A stretch of DNA of 64,000 bases from Herpomyces periplanetae (GCA_009733715.1 WMKJ01000048.1:33224-97223); one strand, 5' to 3'. Counted from the first letter of the stretch, positions 45,383 to 58,543 are shown. Program-made: numbers and translations. Notes: generated from the letters alone by a model not told the origin.

Positions 45383-45932
45383 ACTGTCGGGTATGACATG
45401 GATACACAATTGAATTTTATAAGCCAATTAATAATTTCTACACTAATTCACAACCATTAGCCAGTTGTATAATGATAATAAGGAAATTCACAAGTTGAAT
45501 ATACAAATTAATAGACAAATATTCTTCTTAATGTGTACAAGCATTAAACAAATCAGTGACAATTTTCATGAATAAATGTAGATGATAGATCAGTTTTAGA
45601 AGAACTACACTTGAAAAAACTCTGGTCAACCTAACTCACCTTGAGGAAATATTCCTCATGAAAACTGCGTATTGACCCAAAAAACATCTCGTCCCAACGC
45701 ACACTGTCAAACGCACGTGAGCTGGATTTCGTACGCCTGAGTGTATTTATTAGTCACTGGCTTACAACTTCGGGATAACTAAGTTCCAGAGTTAAGACTC
45801 ACGTGCAGCAGAGGGATGGAAAAAGATAAGGGCGAAGCCGGGGATAGTTAAAATTTGTAATGAAGAAATACAGCTTGGGTAAATGAGAATTAGAAAGACA
45901 TGGCACAATTTGATTAAGATTGGAAAATATTT
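45383..45932. other. Intergenic region, stc1 promoter / pex8 3' end
   Basis: No gene. CACGTG hexamers at 45714-45719 and 45800-45805 lie 330-420 bp upstream of the Stc1-domain ATG. Otherwise AT-rich. Confidence 0.5.
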
Positions 45933-48172
45933 TTAACATAACCGAGCTCGAAACTGAGTGGCCCAATTGACACGAGATAGAGTTACGGGAGACTCAGCAT
46001 CACTACAGCATACCATAGTTTTCCAAAGTGCATCACGGCATGCCTCAAAGGAACCAGGGGGATAAGTTATGCCAGCTATAATGGATATCGTATTCTGAAC
46101 CCAAGTATCTACTAATGAACTAGGTAGAATTGGTAGTGAACTAATCAATGCTAAAGTATAACCTGCTTTAGGTGAAATGGTAAAATTAGGATTGTCATTG
46201 AGCAGAACAGGTTCAGATGAATCACTAGAAACATCCGGAGGAATTGACGAAGCACCTTCGGCTCGATCACGCAATGCGTCCAGAATAACTGTAGGAAGTT
46301 TAAGAGTTGAATCGATAAGAGAAGCGTAAACTAAATTTTTAGTTGCAAAGGTTAACATGTCAAGGGAAATGTTGCAAGGAAACTCGCGCAAAAGGGAATC
46401 GAGATAAATAGGGGTAAATTTCATTATAAGAGTTTTGAAGAAGTCAGATCGAGATTTAGTAGAATTAAAGTTGGATCGGGCAGCGGTCAAAACTGCTACA
46501 GTGGTTGAGTGAGCTGCATCGAGGTTAACGGGCGAATGATTAGTGTAATCGGTAGAAAAAATATTCAAAAGAATGGGTAAAACAGTAGATTCGTAGCACT
46601 TTTCGGATATGTATAAGGAAAAATGTTCGACGACGTTCAGAAAAAATAAATTAAAACACTTTTCAAGCCCTGTGGCATCAATAAGTGGAGAAGACTGTGA
46701 GGGAGCAAATTCAAGAAGAATAGAATCAACACGAGATGGTATACTAGATAAGACGCCTACAGAAGTTTGGTAAACGAACTGATAGTATGTGAAGGTATCA
46801 GTTTGGAGACGATTAGTTATGAAAAAGATGTTTCGTAAGATTAGCATAATCTTGTACGAAAGCGTATGAGCAATGGGTTTACTTGAAAGTTTTGAATCAA
46901 CCAATATGCGAGAAGTGAAAGCAGATAGGGTGTAAACTAGAGAGAAAAAGATGGTCTTTAGAAGATTGTTGAGGACGGGAATGGAGTCAGTGAGGGAACT
47001 GGAATCGAAAAAGAGAGAATCTTGGTGGGCAGAGAAGGAAATGTTTGAGAATTTGGTTAACCTCCATTGGGTTAGCAGGGCACGAGAGAAGTCGAGGATA
47101 CGAATTATAAAGTGACAGATGACCTTAGGATCGGAAGCCCGACGAATAGATTCAGAAATCAATCGGACGTACGAGCCTATTGAAGTAATCAAAGGTTGCT
47201 TGAGTAATAGGGATATCTGACGACACGATTGAGAAGTTGCAGGCCAGGAAAGCTTATCATCGGGTAGGTGAAGGATATCAGGTTGAATAGTTCCGATGAC
47301 ATAGGCGGATTGAAAGCCTAGAGGGGAAAAAAGAAGTGAATGAAGGGTAAGGGGTAAAAGAAGGGAGAAATTGATGATTCCATGTTCCTTGGGGGAAAGT
47401 TTAGAGTAAACAAGATTGAGGATGAGTGGTATTAAGTAATAAGAGAGAGTGAGGTTAGGAAGAGATGGTGGAGACAGAGAGGCAAGAAGTGTATTAATGG
47501 ATTTAACGAATTTAATGCGAATCTGACGGAGGAAATCTAAAGGAAGGAGATGAATATCCGAAACTTCGGATATGGAATCGTGATATCCAAGGATTATGCC
47601 AGCTAAAACGAGCAAGTAGCGTGGAGGAGGAACACGTTCATTAGCGCCGTTAACAGCAGCCAGGATCCAACTTTGCAGGGACAAGCGGGTAGTTACGAAT
47701 AAACTGGGATAAATTGAGAGTTTAACATGAGAAGAATCGAGACTTTGAAGGTCATGAAAGAAGGATTGACGAAACGACGAGACAACATTTCTGTTAACAT
47801 TTGAAAGATTAGAAGGAGATGATACACCATTAACATGATGAAGAATTATAGCGCGTGTGGTGGTGTGAAACACACTGATAATGGATAAACTAGTATTGGA
47901 AATATGAGGGTCGTTCCAGAAAGCGGGGGCAAGAAGAATTTGATTGGTTAAAGTTTTCACGTTGAATTCGTTATTAAGAGATATGAGAAGAGACACAGCA
48001 GCAGAGAGCAAACTGAAGGATAGGAATTTAAAAATGTCAGTACAAGTTTGTAAATGACGGTACATGAACATGAAAAGGGGTGTTGAGCAAAATGAGCTTA
48101 CCGATTAGTGTCTTGTTGTTGGGAGTAAGATTGTATAGTACGAATATAAGTTTGCATATATTCAGCACTCAT
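45933..48172 (-). CDS. pex8: Peroxin Pex8 (peroxisomal import)
   Basis: Two exons, complement(45933..48012, 48102..48172), give 716 residues. Splicing joins MSAEYMQTYIRTIQSYS... to RLLSAAVSLLISLNNEFNVK and TLTNQILLAPAFW, the characteristic Pex8 N-terminus. Later QSWILAAVNGANERVPPPRY and LLVLAGIILGYHD match the conserved core. Pex8 is an intraperoxisomal membrane-associated protein that links docking and RING complexes and helps release PTS1 cargo from Pex5. Length fits filamentous-fungal Pex8. The C-terminus is ...FRARLC: a PTS1-like ARL followed by one extra Cys, whereas well-known Pex8 proteins end directly in a PTS1 tripeptide. The gene is upstream of and co-directional with stc1. Confidence 0.85.
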
Positions 48173-48583
48173 TATGAGAGTGAAAAATTAGAATAATAAG
48201 GAGAATAACTGGAACAAAACTTGAATTTCAAGAAGAATTGATGAAAAAGTGTGGGAGAGTTACCGCGTGAAATCTCCCCGAAATATAAATTCCGCCATTG
48301 CAACGAAAGCCACGCTTATTCATCCAAAAATGTGACTAAGCACATATGTGGCAGTGCAGGGACAATGGGGAGACAGGCGGAAGAGAGGTGAAGACGAAAG
48401 CCAGAGAGCGATGGAAAATAACATGGTAATGTAAGTTGTGATATGGTGTACTGGATTGTTCATAAAAAGGCAAAAGTTGGAAATGCACAAAGTATAGAGA
48501 GCATAAAATGCTGAAACAACACGCAAAGTAAGTGTAAGTATGGTTGAATCGGAAAAAAAAATTCAGATCAAGTATATTTATAC
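48173..48583. other. Intergenic region
   Basis: A 411-bp gap between the pex8 start and psy2 stop. Nothing recognised; short runs of A near 48551-48560. Confidence 0.5.
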
Positions 48584-51500
48584 TTAATGATTAGCACTGG
48601 ATACATCATTTCCCAGAGTATCGTGAAATAAACCAGAATTTAAGGAATTGGACGAGGAAGCTCCGATTGATAGAGAAAAGGAAATTCTTTTAGACACACA
48701 AGGAGATTTACAAGATGATGATTGCTGAGGACGCTTAACGTGTGCCGGAAGAGACCCGTTCAACAAAGTATCCGATTTACCATTTAGGGACTCGCTTCCT
48801 GAGTATAATGAATTGGAGGAAGAAACTGTTGTTATTAACGGACTTCCCAAAGATAAACAACAAGTTGTAGATGGTTCAGATATTGATTCAAATGAAATAC
48901 TCCGCCGTTTAGAATGTAATAAGAGTTTACCTAACTCACCATCGTCGTCGTCAACTCGTCGGCGCTTTTCAGATAATCGTTCTGGAGGTGATGGTGCAAG
49001 ACCGGGATGAAAGGATGATAAACAAGATGGAGTAAGTTCAATTGTCGAAGGTGTCGTCGGTTGAGAGTCATCATCATCATCATCGTCATAACTAACAAGA
49101 GGGTAAGCAGTAAGAAGTTTGGGATGAGATTTAGTGGAATTAGGTGATTCACTTGACAAGCGTGGGGGCGAAGACGGAGAGTGATTGAATCCTGTGTTGA
49201 CTCTGGAAGAGATAATATTTTTCACTTGTTCGCCTGTATTTGCAACAGCTGGCGGGGTGGTTTCACCGTCTACTTCAGTATCTGCGTCAGTATTGGCAGA
49301 TTCGGCATCGTCATTATCAGATCCATTGTAATATGCTTCTTCATAAGCATCAAACTCTTTAAAAGCTTGGACCTCATGAGCTCCACTAATGACGTTTCTA
49401 TTGGAATTCGATGACCTTGAAGGAGGATTATTAGCATTGCTACCACCACGATAATTATCATGGTCACTACTTTCGTTATCATTGTCATTATCAACTTTAG
49501 ATTCATCGGAGTTGAACATTTCCTCACTCCTCTGAATGTACCGTAAAATTAACCCCTGGAATGGATCAACATAATCAAAAGCTTCAAGGTCTCTTCGGTG
49601 ATTTTCCACAATATAGCAAATTAAAGGCTTTAAATTTTCCGATCGGATAAACTCAAATAACTCCAGACAAGCTGAGGTAGGTAAATTTTCCTTTGGTAAT
49701 GTGGAAAATAACAGTCGCAATACCGGGTCTAATAACCGATATCTTATAATTTGTTTATTATAGTACTCATCATTTAACCCAACGCAAGTCCGCAGGAATT
49801 TAAGCGCAGTCAATTGAAGGTGCTTGTGATTACAGTCCAAAAGCCGTACAACACGACATGCTAGAAGTTCCGCAACGATGAAATATTTGCTGCGGAATGA
49901 ATGATTGCGAAGGAAAAATGATAAAATATCGATCAAATGTGTGAATAACGATACTTCATTTTCGCGCAAGTTATCCATTGAATCTCGATTTTCTAAATCT
50001 TTCAATGGTTTGAATAGTTTTCTTGCCGAGCTATCGTAGAAGGCCTGAATAAATGCGTCTATGTGCAATAGAGATGGTTGATTGCGAAATTTTCCATTCA
50101 GTTCACTCGTACCATTTGTACCATTACTGTTATTATTTAATCGATTAACAAGTTCGTATGATGAAGCAGCTGCTGCAGTAGCTAATGCCGCAATGTTTGG
50201 ATCCAGTAGAATTTTAATAGAGTCGACCAATTGGGTACGAACTCCGTAATCATCCTCAATGAGTAACAGTTCAATTAAAGTGTCTGTAAGCGGCCGACTA
50301 GTTTCATCCACTGAGGAAAAGATGTAGTTGCGAACCATGATGGGATCATGATCCAGCATTGACACGAGAGTATTAGCACCTGCAGTGCGTATAAATGAAT
50401 CAGAATGCTTTAGGGCGTACTCCACTACGTTGAAAAGTCCACATGATATGAAGCTACTGTACAAATTGCTTCTTGATTGAATTTGAAGATTTTTGGATAT
50501 TGAGCAACATTGTTGAATGAAGAGTATGCCATTTCTTTTTTTTTCTTCAGTTTCTTCATTATCAGGCTCTAGAGTATTGAATATAGAGAAGAACTCTTCC
50601 AGAATTTCCGTGTTATCCAGTAAATATTGCACAATGTCCACTTGTAGGAAGAAAATGATGGAATTTAGAACAGAAGAAGTTGGATCGTCTAGTATACGGG
50701 CTAGTACAACATCTTTTAGGTATTGAATACGATAGGTGTACTGAATTTTTTTGCGAATTTGTTCGTCTCGAAATCGAATAACTTCTTTAAAGTGTGATTG
50801 GTCTCGCAAATACTCTCGATGATTTGACTTGACCAGGGGAAAGTCGGATTCATCTGAGTATAGTATGGAAGGTTAGCAGTTAGTGGTACGATATAACAGG
50901 AGAAGTGGTGAAGAAAAAGATGAGCGTACATTCGAGAGCGCCGACGACACCGTAAATCATTTCATCGATGACGGCATACTCGATAATCTGGGAATCGTTT
51001 AGCAAGATGACAATTTTTACAATGTTGCATAATCTATGCAAGTCAACGAGAGATTCCATGCTTTCGGCAACCTCAACCAAAGAAACTAGTCTGGCAAAGA
51101 AGAAATCGGAACTGATTGCTTTTGCGAGGGCTTCTCTTCCAGAAGGGGAAGAGTTAGCCGATATAATCAAAGATTCAAGCTCAGCCAGTGATTGCAATTC
51201 GGCCGGCGGGAGCAGAATCACTGGAGCTTCATAATTTTGAGGTTTTTCTAAGGATTTATCTGAAGTAAGTTAGCGGAATACTACGGAGATGGGGAATATT
51301 AACGAAGAAGTGCAATTTTCATACCATTTTCATTTTGAGAGAACATATTAATTAAATTAGAGTCGGAGACGCGATTATGAATGAATTCCCTGAACCAGAT
51401 AATACGTCTAGTAAGTCATAATGTTTAAGGCAGTGTATAACTCACAAGACCCTAATTGTATATATAAGAATACATGGTAGGGGAAGGGGTTGCGGAGGCG

Positions 51501-52311
51501 AAAACGGAAGCGCATGGGTGTAAGTCGCTTGGCAGGTTTTAGGGCAAGATAGAAAGCGGGAAAAAAGCCTTACCACACAGCGGAGCAACCTTCGGATTCT
51601 TGGAAACTCAAGGCCATATCAGTTCCATTTTTTTCCGTCCATACGATAAGAGTATCTGGGGGAGGAAATGGGTAAATTAGGACAAATTGTTAGTGTATAT
51701 AAAGAATATATGGAGGTATATACTGGAACGAAGTAATGATGGAAGATGAGAATGAGTGAATTAAAGGATATGAGGGTATGAGTGTATACAAAGAAGAGAG
51801 CGAAGGAGTAAAATAATTAATGGGGCCGGCGGATACGCCTTTGTAGAACCAACCAACCTTGTTGTTTCTGATATCCCTCATCTTTTGACACACCAACCTC
51901 GAACAATATTTTAGCGGGATCATCTTCACATAAAATTTGAATGCGGGATTCGTTCTAGAGTGGAAGAAATTGATGAAGGGGAAAGGGAGGGGTATTAGTT
52001 AATGATTTGTTGAAAGAGGGTATCGAAGCGACAAGTGAGTGGAGGTTAAAGGAATGAATCGAGGATCGTGAACCAAGAAGATCCGAAAATTACCCGATGG
52101 TAGTGGGCAAAAAGACAGCCCAACCAATAAATTTTCCGATAAGGGCATCCCGATGTATAGCTAAAAAAAGGGAAAATAGATGAAGGAGGATTAAACTTAC
52201 ATTGATAGTTACGCCATTGCAATAGCCGGTACCTCGGTCTAGCCATTCATTTTTCGGAAGTAATTCGTAAATTTTGACGCGTCTAAGTTGTAATGAAACC
52301 GAGATGGACAT
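48584..52311 (-). CDS. psy2: PP4 regulatory subunit 3 (Psy2/SMEK)
   Basis: Multi-exon gene from ATG 52311 to stop 48584. Exon 1 (52201-52311) gives the EVH1-like start [20 protein letters not shown]. Further pieces: [20 protein letters not shown] with YQKQQ (about 51850-51960), [20 protein letters not shown] (about 51580-51650), [16 protein letters not shown] to [20 protein letters not shown] (50880-51221), and a large last exon with [18 protein letters not shown]. These are the Smk1/PP4R3 core motifs. With Pph3 and Psy4, Psy2 forms the PP4 phosphatase that dephosphorylates gamma-H2A and Rad53 during checkpoint recovery. The last 300 residues are acidic, Ser-rich and end in a basic patch. The second exon's borders (about 52094-52160) I could not fix. 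Confidence 0.92.
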
Positions 52312-55300
52312 ATTACCAACGAAAATATCGGGAGCGCTTTATTCAGATAAAGTTTAACCGTTAGAGAAATGTCTTAGCAGGAAAAAAGCAATGAATAACA
52401 GTATATAGATGACGATTACCGAATATTTAGGGCGACTCAACCGGTGGACTAGCGGGATGAAAGGTTGAAAAGGGAATAAAAGTCCATTCAGGCGCAAAAA
52501 TGTTTAGGGTAAAGTAGCGAATGATAAATTAGGTGTAGCAGGTCATGGGACGATGAAAAGTTGAAAGAGAAGAGGAAAAGTGGCGAATAAAACTGAATAA
52601 AAGTAAAATTTGAACGATGATTTGAATTTTACAGGAGCGCACACGCGCGGACAAATTAATGAAAAGTGTGAAATAGAAAAGAAAGGAAACAACGATATTT
52701 TCCCCATTAAAAATGTTAAACTGAACTTAAACACAGCGAATATTCGGAAAATTTACTACCGAACTTTATCAAACCGAATCCCCAGAGTCGAGTCAAGCCG
52801 GTCCGGTTTTTCTTCCCGAGTACGTTACGATTAGGTTATCATTCGGCTCACCGGAAGTATAGCTATCCGGTTTCCATCATTTTACCCACAAACTCGGATT
52901 GTTGCCTACACAGCACAATTCCAGCACAATCCCGAGCCCCTAATATTCGGCTTATCACATGTTTGAACGGTACGAATGCGATACTGCCGAGGATGGTACC
53001 GTGCAATAAAGAGCCGTACCGTGGCATTGAGAGAACGCCCGGCTATGCACGGTTCGGCAAAGCGTACTTTCGGAGAATAATCTCGAAATTTGACTAGACG
53101 TTGTATGATCCACTATTTCGACTCTTGATAGTTCGGTATTTTCCGAGCCGAGTCGGGAAGAAATTTATTTATTCGGCAAGGATGCAAGATCCGTGGGAGA
53201 TAGTGAAATGTCATACTGTGCCGTGCTGCATCGGGAACGGTCATGTTGTCCTCAAGGTCGCAGTACTTTGTCTTCTTCCCCAACCATACAAACCGCCTAC
53301 GACAAACTACTCAAGAATTAATATTTTTTTGCTGTTTTTCCCACAATTTTTTAACTGGTAAGTTTTTTCCCCAAACACACCTAAACATGGCATCTCACTA
53401 TCAAGTAAACCATACTATTCATACTTAACTTTGTCAACCCAACTCGTCACAGTGTTATCCAATCCCAACGTCAATCCCATTTAACCTTAACTTACTAATT
53501 TCCCTTCTTTATAAGTTTTATACTAATTATTCTCCATTTCTTCCCTCAAACTTGTTATTTCGTCATCATGTTTAGCATTGTATATTATAGTTTCGCATAT
53601 CCTTTATTTATTTCCAATCATCGCCTACTTTTCTGGTTTACCCCCTATAATGTATATTTATCGTTCAGTCTCTCCCCCAAAACACATTTTTATTAACCCA
53701 ATTTCTATAGTTTTTTCGTCTATTTGTGCTGTGTCAACCTAATTTTTTCCTTGCTATATCACCGGTAAATTCTGTATAATTAAATTTTATCAATCAGATA
53801 ATAAATAATTCCACCTTTACACCAATGGTTACGTTGCTCGAATCTTCATATTAACCTTCAATGGCACTAAACGTGTAAGAAACTTCTCAAAATTTTCCCA
53901 CATATGCACACTATGCGTTGTCTATCATAACACGTGAAGAATTTATGGGTAGGCTAGTAAATGTGTTAAAATGGATAACTTTCTCGACCAACTTTCTTCC
54001 TTGTAAATAATCACCAAAGATATCCCTAAAATATCTTTACAAGTCTGTCTAACCATCTTAACCATATACGTGCACATTAATAGCGGTATCCTTCTGTTTA
54101 ACAAGCCAAATTTGTTAAACATTCATCCTTAAATTTTCAGTGTATGTCACCATTATCGTTAAAAAATTAATTCAAGTGCAATTATATGAACGCTATACTA
54201 CCATTGGCTACGTTTATTCGTAGGTTATCATTAACTTAACACTAAGTCAGTTTAATTAGGTTTACAAGCATGATTTTGTCAATGACACAGCTTACTAAAT
54301 TTTGAATTTTTTCATATGATACTTCTAATCAAGTTTTTAACGACTATTTGTTAATATCAATAACTAGATCCGGTCGATACAGTTTATATGCCATACTTGT
54401 ACATACACGTTTGTTCCATGTAATTTAACGTTAATCCATACATTACTTGGGCTTACGGCTGCATTTAACCCTCAAATTTTCTGGTTTATTTAACCATGCG
54501 CAGTTTGTGTAACAATATAATTCATGTATAAACTTTTAGAATAAAAAAACACCTCTTTATTTCCACTAGCCTACACTCTCCATAAAGTTTATTGTACCCC
54601 TAATTATGTCAAACCCTATCAGACTTTTTACTGCATGCAATGATGAATGATGAAATTCAGCAGCTGGAGAGGGATATTTAAACGCAGAATTTTACTAGCT
54701 AAAAAAAGCATACATTACTCTAATTACGCTTGTCATGTCATACGTAAACCACTAGTAATCCGAACATGTAATTATACTGTCGGATATAATCGTATGTCAA
54801 TACACTGTTTGTTCAATGCAATAACTGTTAACTGTGATGAACGACGAGTTTTGCACAAAACTAACACCGATATGATTCGTAGGATGAAACACGGACAAAT
54901 TTCCAAAAAATCGATAAAATCAGTCATGTATAACAACGTCATATGCTAGCCAGCCAGCTGTGACAGTAAACAACATGGAAAAAGTTGTTAGAGTTGTGAT
55001 AAACACAAAACGTTAACCTGAGATTTTAATGGATAATATGGTTAATCAAGCTTAAACTAATCATGCAAGATTACATTGTACCCGGTTAACCAGGGTAATC
55101 TAGGAAATTTTCGAATGCAAACATGATGAAAATAGTTTGTGGAAGGGATAAGCAAATTGGTTAGCAAGTAATTTGAAACTATTCTAGAAGCTGTTCGACA
55201 AGTTCATTATTTACTTTTAACTGACAATATTTGAATGGATGCATGAAAATTTAGTACAATCCTAACCCTAATAGCTCAATTGGACATGTATCAGTACAAA

Positions 55301-56178
55301 AATGATGGCTAACAAAACTGTATTGAAAACATGTTAATTATGGATCTCTAGATGCATAACATAGTCTTATGTTCTAAACGGAATAACATCTTGATGACAT
55401 AGTGTAGTTCGCGCGATTAAAGCATTAAGGATGATTTAAACTTGATAATCTACATCAATACCTACGAGTAATTGAGCAAATCAGTAGGGCAAAACTCACG
55501 CTGTGCTACACGTAAAATCCACGTTCTAAAAGGATAGCAATACCCACAACAATAAGGTTAGCCTAAAAGGGAAAAATCTTTTCATTGTCTCATGATCGTT
55601 TAATGGGGAAATCAGAATAAGTACGCCAGTAAAATTTATTCTACATTTGGTCTTTATTCGAACAATGTTTCCAAATTATTTCCCTCCTCCGCTTGGATCT
55701 ACTACCGTGCAGAAAAGGGGGTTGCCCGGGACGGGATATTGGTTTAGTGGTAAGGGCAAGGATTGACCTAAACACGATGGATCGAGTACGGTGAACCGGA
55801 AGAATAAGCTAGACAAATATTTTTGTGCAAAGTTTTCACGTAGGCATAAACAAGGAAAAAGGCTACTGACGGTAATAATTTCTTACCGCTGTATATGAAG
55901 TAACTAAGTGATAAATTTTAACTACGCAAGCATAAACGTGGGCAGAAAAGAACCTTATCTTGACCGAAATTGTTGTTTTACCTTTATGGGACTACGAGGG
56001 GAAGAAGAGAGATTTATAAATGGATATTAATTTTCTATACGTACACATACGCGTACACACACATCAAGTCTAAGCCAGGCTGATCCAACACATCGGGCAC
56101 GTAAGCGAACCAGCAAATTGGCACTTCACCAACCACTGGATCAACGTGACTTTTTACATTTTAAAAAACGAATCAAAT
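52312..56178. other. 3.9-kb region without a recognisable gene
   Basis: Divergent interval between psy2 and the HNH nuclease gene. Repeated CCGAG/CTCGG pentamers cluster at about 52780-53160. From about 53400 to 54600 the plus strand is pyrimidine- and T-rich. ORFs are all at most 100 codons and unconvincing. CACGTG at 53931-53936. A tRNA-like A box at 55740-55750 has no paired arms and was rejected. Confidence 0.45.
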
Positions 56179-57049
56179 ATGAAGAAATCTGACACGAGTT
56201 GGGCAAAATTTAAAATTCTAACTTGCTATACATGTTTAAGCATAATTTTACATATTTGCACTGCACTCCCACCAAACATACCAGATCCAAATGTGTCCAA
56301 AAAACAGTTAGCAGAGTTAACGATCCGGCCAAGAAGAGAAAACTGTAACCCGTACAATCGTACCCTATTTCCGCATTGGATTAATATACAAGGAGCATGT
56401 AATACACGAGAAATCGTCATGCAACGTGACGGCTCCAACGTCCAAACCAGGCGGGACAACTGCGCAATAATTTCTGGTGTCTGGTACTCCACCTACGACG
56501 GTGCATCATGGAATCGACCCCAACAACTTGACATTGATCACGTGGTTCCTTTGGCGGATGCGTGGAAGAGTGGGGCGTGTTATTGGAAGAATGAAACGCG
56601 AACTCGCTTTGCCAATGACCTTTACAATCCGCAACTCATTGCTGTTACGGAGTCTGTCAATAAAAATAAAGGAAGTAAATCACCCGATCGGTGGAAGCCT
56701 CCTTTAAGTAAGTGCTACTCTTCAATTTCCTCTTTCGAACCTTCGTCTCGTCTCTTCCAATCCCTTGCTAACCTTTCGTGAATTGCACGTGCTTGGCACG
56801 TAAATCTTCCCGATAGTGTCGTTTTGGTGTACTTATGCCCGGGCGTGGATTCAGGTTAAGTCTGCGTACAACCTTAGCGTTACCGACAAAGAACACTTTT
56901 CTCTGGAGGATATGCTTAAATCTTGTCCTCATACTAAAATTTCTCGGAATACTGCAATATTTTCTTCGCATAATAATGTTCGACGTTATTTTCCCCTTTG
57001 CTTAGTAATCTCTCTCTTCTTTCCGTTAGTCCTATTGTCCATAGCTTAG
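56179..57049 (+). CDS. Secreted HNH endonuclease, putatively GPI-anchored
   Basis: Two exons, 56179..56707 and 56817..57049, give 253 residues. From the ATG at 56179 (MKKSDTSW) a signal peptide is visible (ILTCYTCLSIILHICTALP). The core is the HNH/DUF1524-type nuclease seen in secreted fungal nucleases: DIDHVVPLADAWKSGA (residues 118-133, catalytic DHVVPL), FANDLYNPQLIAVTESVN and NKGSKSPDRWKPPL. After the intron, WCTYARAWIQVKSAYNLSV completes the family C-terminal part. The sequence then adds SSHNNVRR and a terminal hydrophobic segment YFPLCLVISLFFPLVLLSIA with no basic residue after it, the pattern of a GPI-attachment signal. Role inferred: extracellular or wall-bound nucleic acid cleavage. 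It converges on rrp4. Confidence 0.88.
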
Positions 57050-57223
57050 CCATGGTGAACGATTGGATGTGTACAGGTTAAATATTTAATATATATATTT
57101 CTGACACTTTTGGTAATATAAAACTCCCTTGAATATAATTCAGTTTAATCCCTATAACTGTGAATTATATTAATGATGTTCTACCAAAAATTGACCTTTC
57201 CAATACCGTATATACATATTCAA

Positions 57224-58402
57224 TCACTCTTCAAGATGTTTCAGTACAGCACCAGCAACTAAACGCCCTTGTTCCATACTCAAATATATCAAATTACCAA
57301 AATCAGTAGAATTATCAGTCTGATTTCCCGTCATGTTAACATCAAGGTTCAGTTCATTCACGCAATACTGATACGCATATGTAACGGAATCTTCATCTAC
57401 TCCGACACCGTTAGCAATCAGAGCAGAAATTATACTGGAAACTCGAGCAATTTCACATCTTGTAGCTGGATTAATATGAGTGTTTTGATTTGAATATAGC
57501 TCTTTACCAATCATATCTTCCATTTTATTATACCCAACATCTTGATAAGTTAACCCAGATACGTTACAGCTAGAATCATCAGAACTCCCTACAGATAGCT
57601 TTTGTGAAATCCATACATATCCGTTAACACCCAAGTAAACTTCAAGCTCCTCTGCCGAACCGCACGTTTTAACCGTAAAAATTTGCCTTCGTGAACGAAT
57701 AATCCCACCTGACCGACTTTTGATATTTTTTGATTGTTCCGCGAGGCCTCCAACACACGACAAAGACATAAAATAACCATTTCTTAACTTTCCAAATCGC
57801 AAACTTCGCGTATGCAATACAGCTGCACCGTGTGAATAAATATTTTGAACTTCTGCAACTACTAAATCTCCCTCAGCGAAAAATCCACGCATATTAAGTT
57901 CATCAACCGCTGTACGCTTCCTTAACGATCCTCCGGGTAAATTAATCGCTGCTAACGGTAATAATGCTAATAAGGGTGCTGCAATGTCTACAATCCATCG
58001 TTTAGATTGAACTTGAACTACTCGACCAACTACAAGATCTCCGATCGATGGTCTGTAACGAACTTTTAGTGGAGTCACTGATAATAATTTATTTGTTCGT
58101 ACGAGTAAACCGGCCAACGTACTTTTAATAGCTTGTGAATCTGCTTGTTGAGTTGTTCCGTGTCCTCTCATCCATTGCGGATCCTCTGTGATAATTTCAC
58201 CCGGTGCAACAACATCTTGTAACAACCCAGAAATATTTAAGCTAGGTTGTAACGTGGAAACTTGTACTGCATAATCCAAATTTGATTCTGATTCAATTAA
58301 TTCTTCAATTTTTGAATTAAAGTATCCTGAACTTTCATCATGTTGACTTGTTTCAAGTGTATCCGGATAACATGGAGGAAAAGGTTTTATGCAAACTGGC
58401 AT
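57224..58402 (-). CDS. rrp4: Exosome RNA-binding cap subunit Rrp4
   Basis: Intronless, 392 residues from ATG 58402. PGEIITEDPQWMRGHGT (about 70-85) is the Rrp4 N-terminal motif. An S1 domain follows (GDLVVGRVVQVQSKRWIVDI, then PLLALLPLAAINLPGG and SLRKRTAVDELNMRGFF), and a KH-type segment (RSLRFGKLRNGYFMSLSC). Rrp4 is one of three cap proteins over the exosome PH-like ring, guiding RNA into the channel for 3'-5' decay and rRNA processing in nucleus and cytoplasm. It is somewhat longer than yeast Rrp4, through an acidic N-terminal stretch and a Ser/Cys-rich insert near residue 270. Its promoter contains a perfect GTCACGTGAC palindrome. Confidence 0.95.
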   Translation of the reverse strand: MPVCIKPFPPCYPDTLETSQHDESSGYFNSKIEELIESESNLDYAVQVSTLQPSLNISGLLQDVVAPGEIITEDPQWMRGHGTTQQADSQAIKSTLAGLLVRTNKLLSVTPLKVRYRPSIGDLVVGRVVQVQSKRWIVDIAAPLLALLPLAAINLPGGSLRKRTAVDELNMRGFFAEGDLVVAEVQNIYSHGAAVLHTRSLRFGKLRNGYFMSLSCVGGLAEQSKNIKSRSGGIIRSRRQIFTVKTCGSAEELEVYLGVNGYVWISQKLSVGSSDDSSCNVSGLTYQDVGYNKMEDMIGKELYSNQNTHINPATRCEIARVSSIISALIANGVGVDEDSVTYAYQYCVNELNLDVNMTGNQTDNSTDFGNLIYLSMEQGRLVAGAVLKHLEE

Positions 58403-58543
58403 TTTTTCCTTGTTAATTTAACTAAACCAAATTTATCAAGTTGAACAAAATTTTATTGATAAAAATATTCTTGTTTTACATAAATACTGGATTAACGTGT
58501 ACAACCACTCACTCACACCTCAGCTAATTCCATCCTATACTAT

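Noticed and set aside
55258-55271. CCTAACCCTAA, resembling telomeric repeats
   Set aside because: Under two units; too short to be an interstitial telomere.
55730-55800. tRNA-like sequence: an A-box match TGGTTTAGTGG at 55740 with a B-box-like GGATCGAGTAC 39 nt later
   Set aside because: No acceptor-stem complement and no paired T-arm; the B box has two mismatches. Probably chance.
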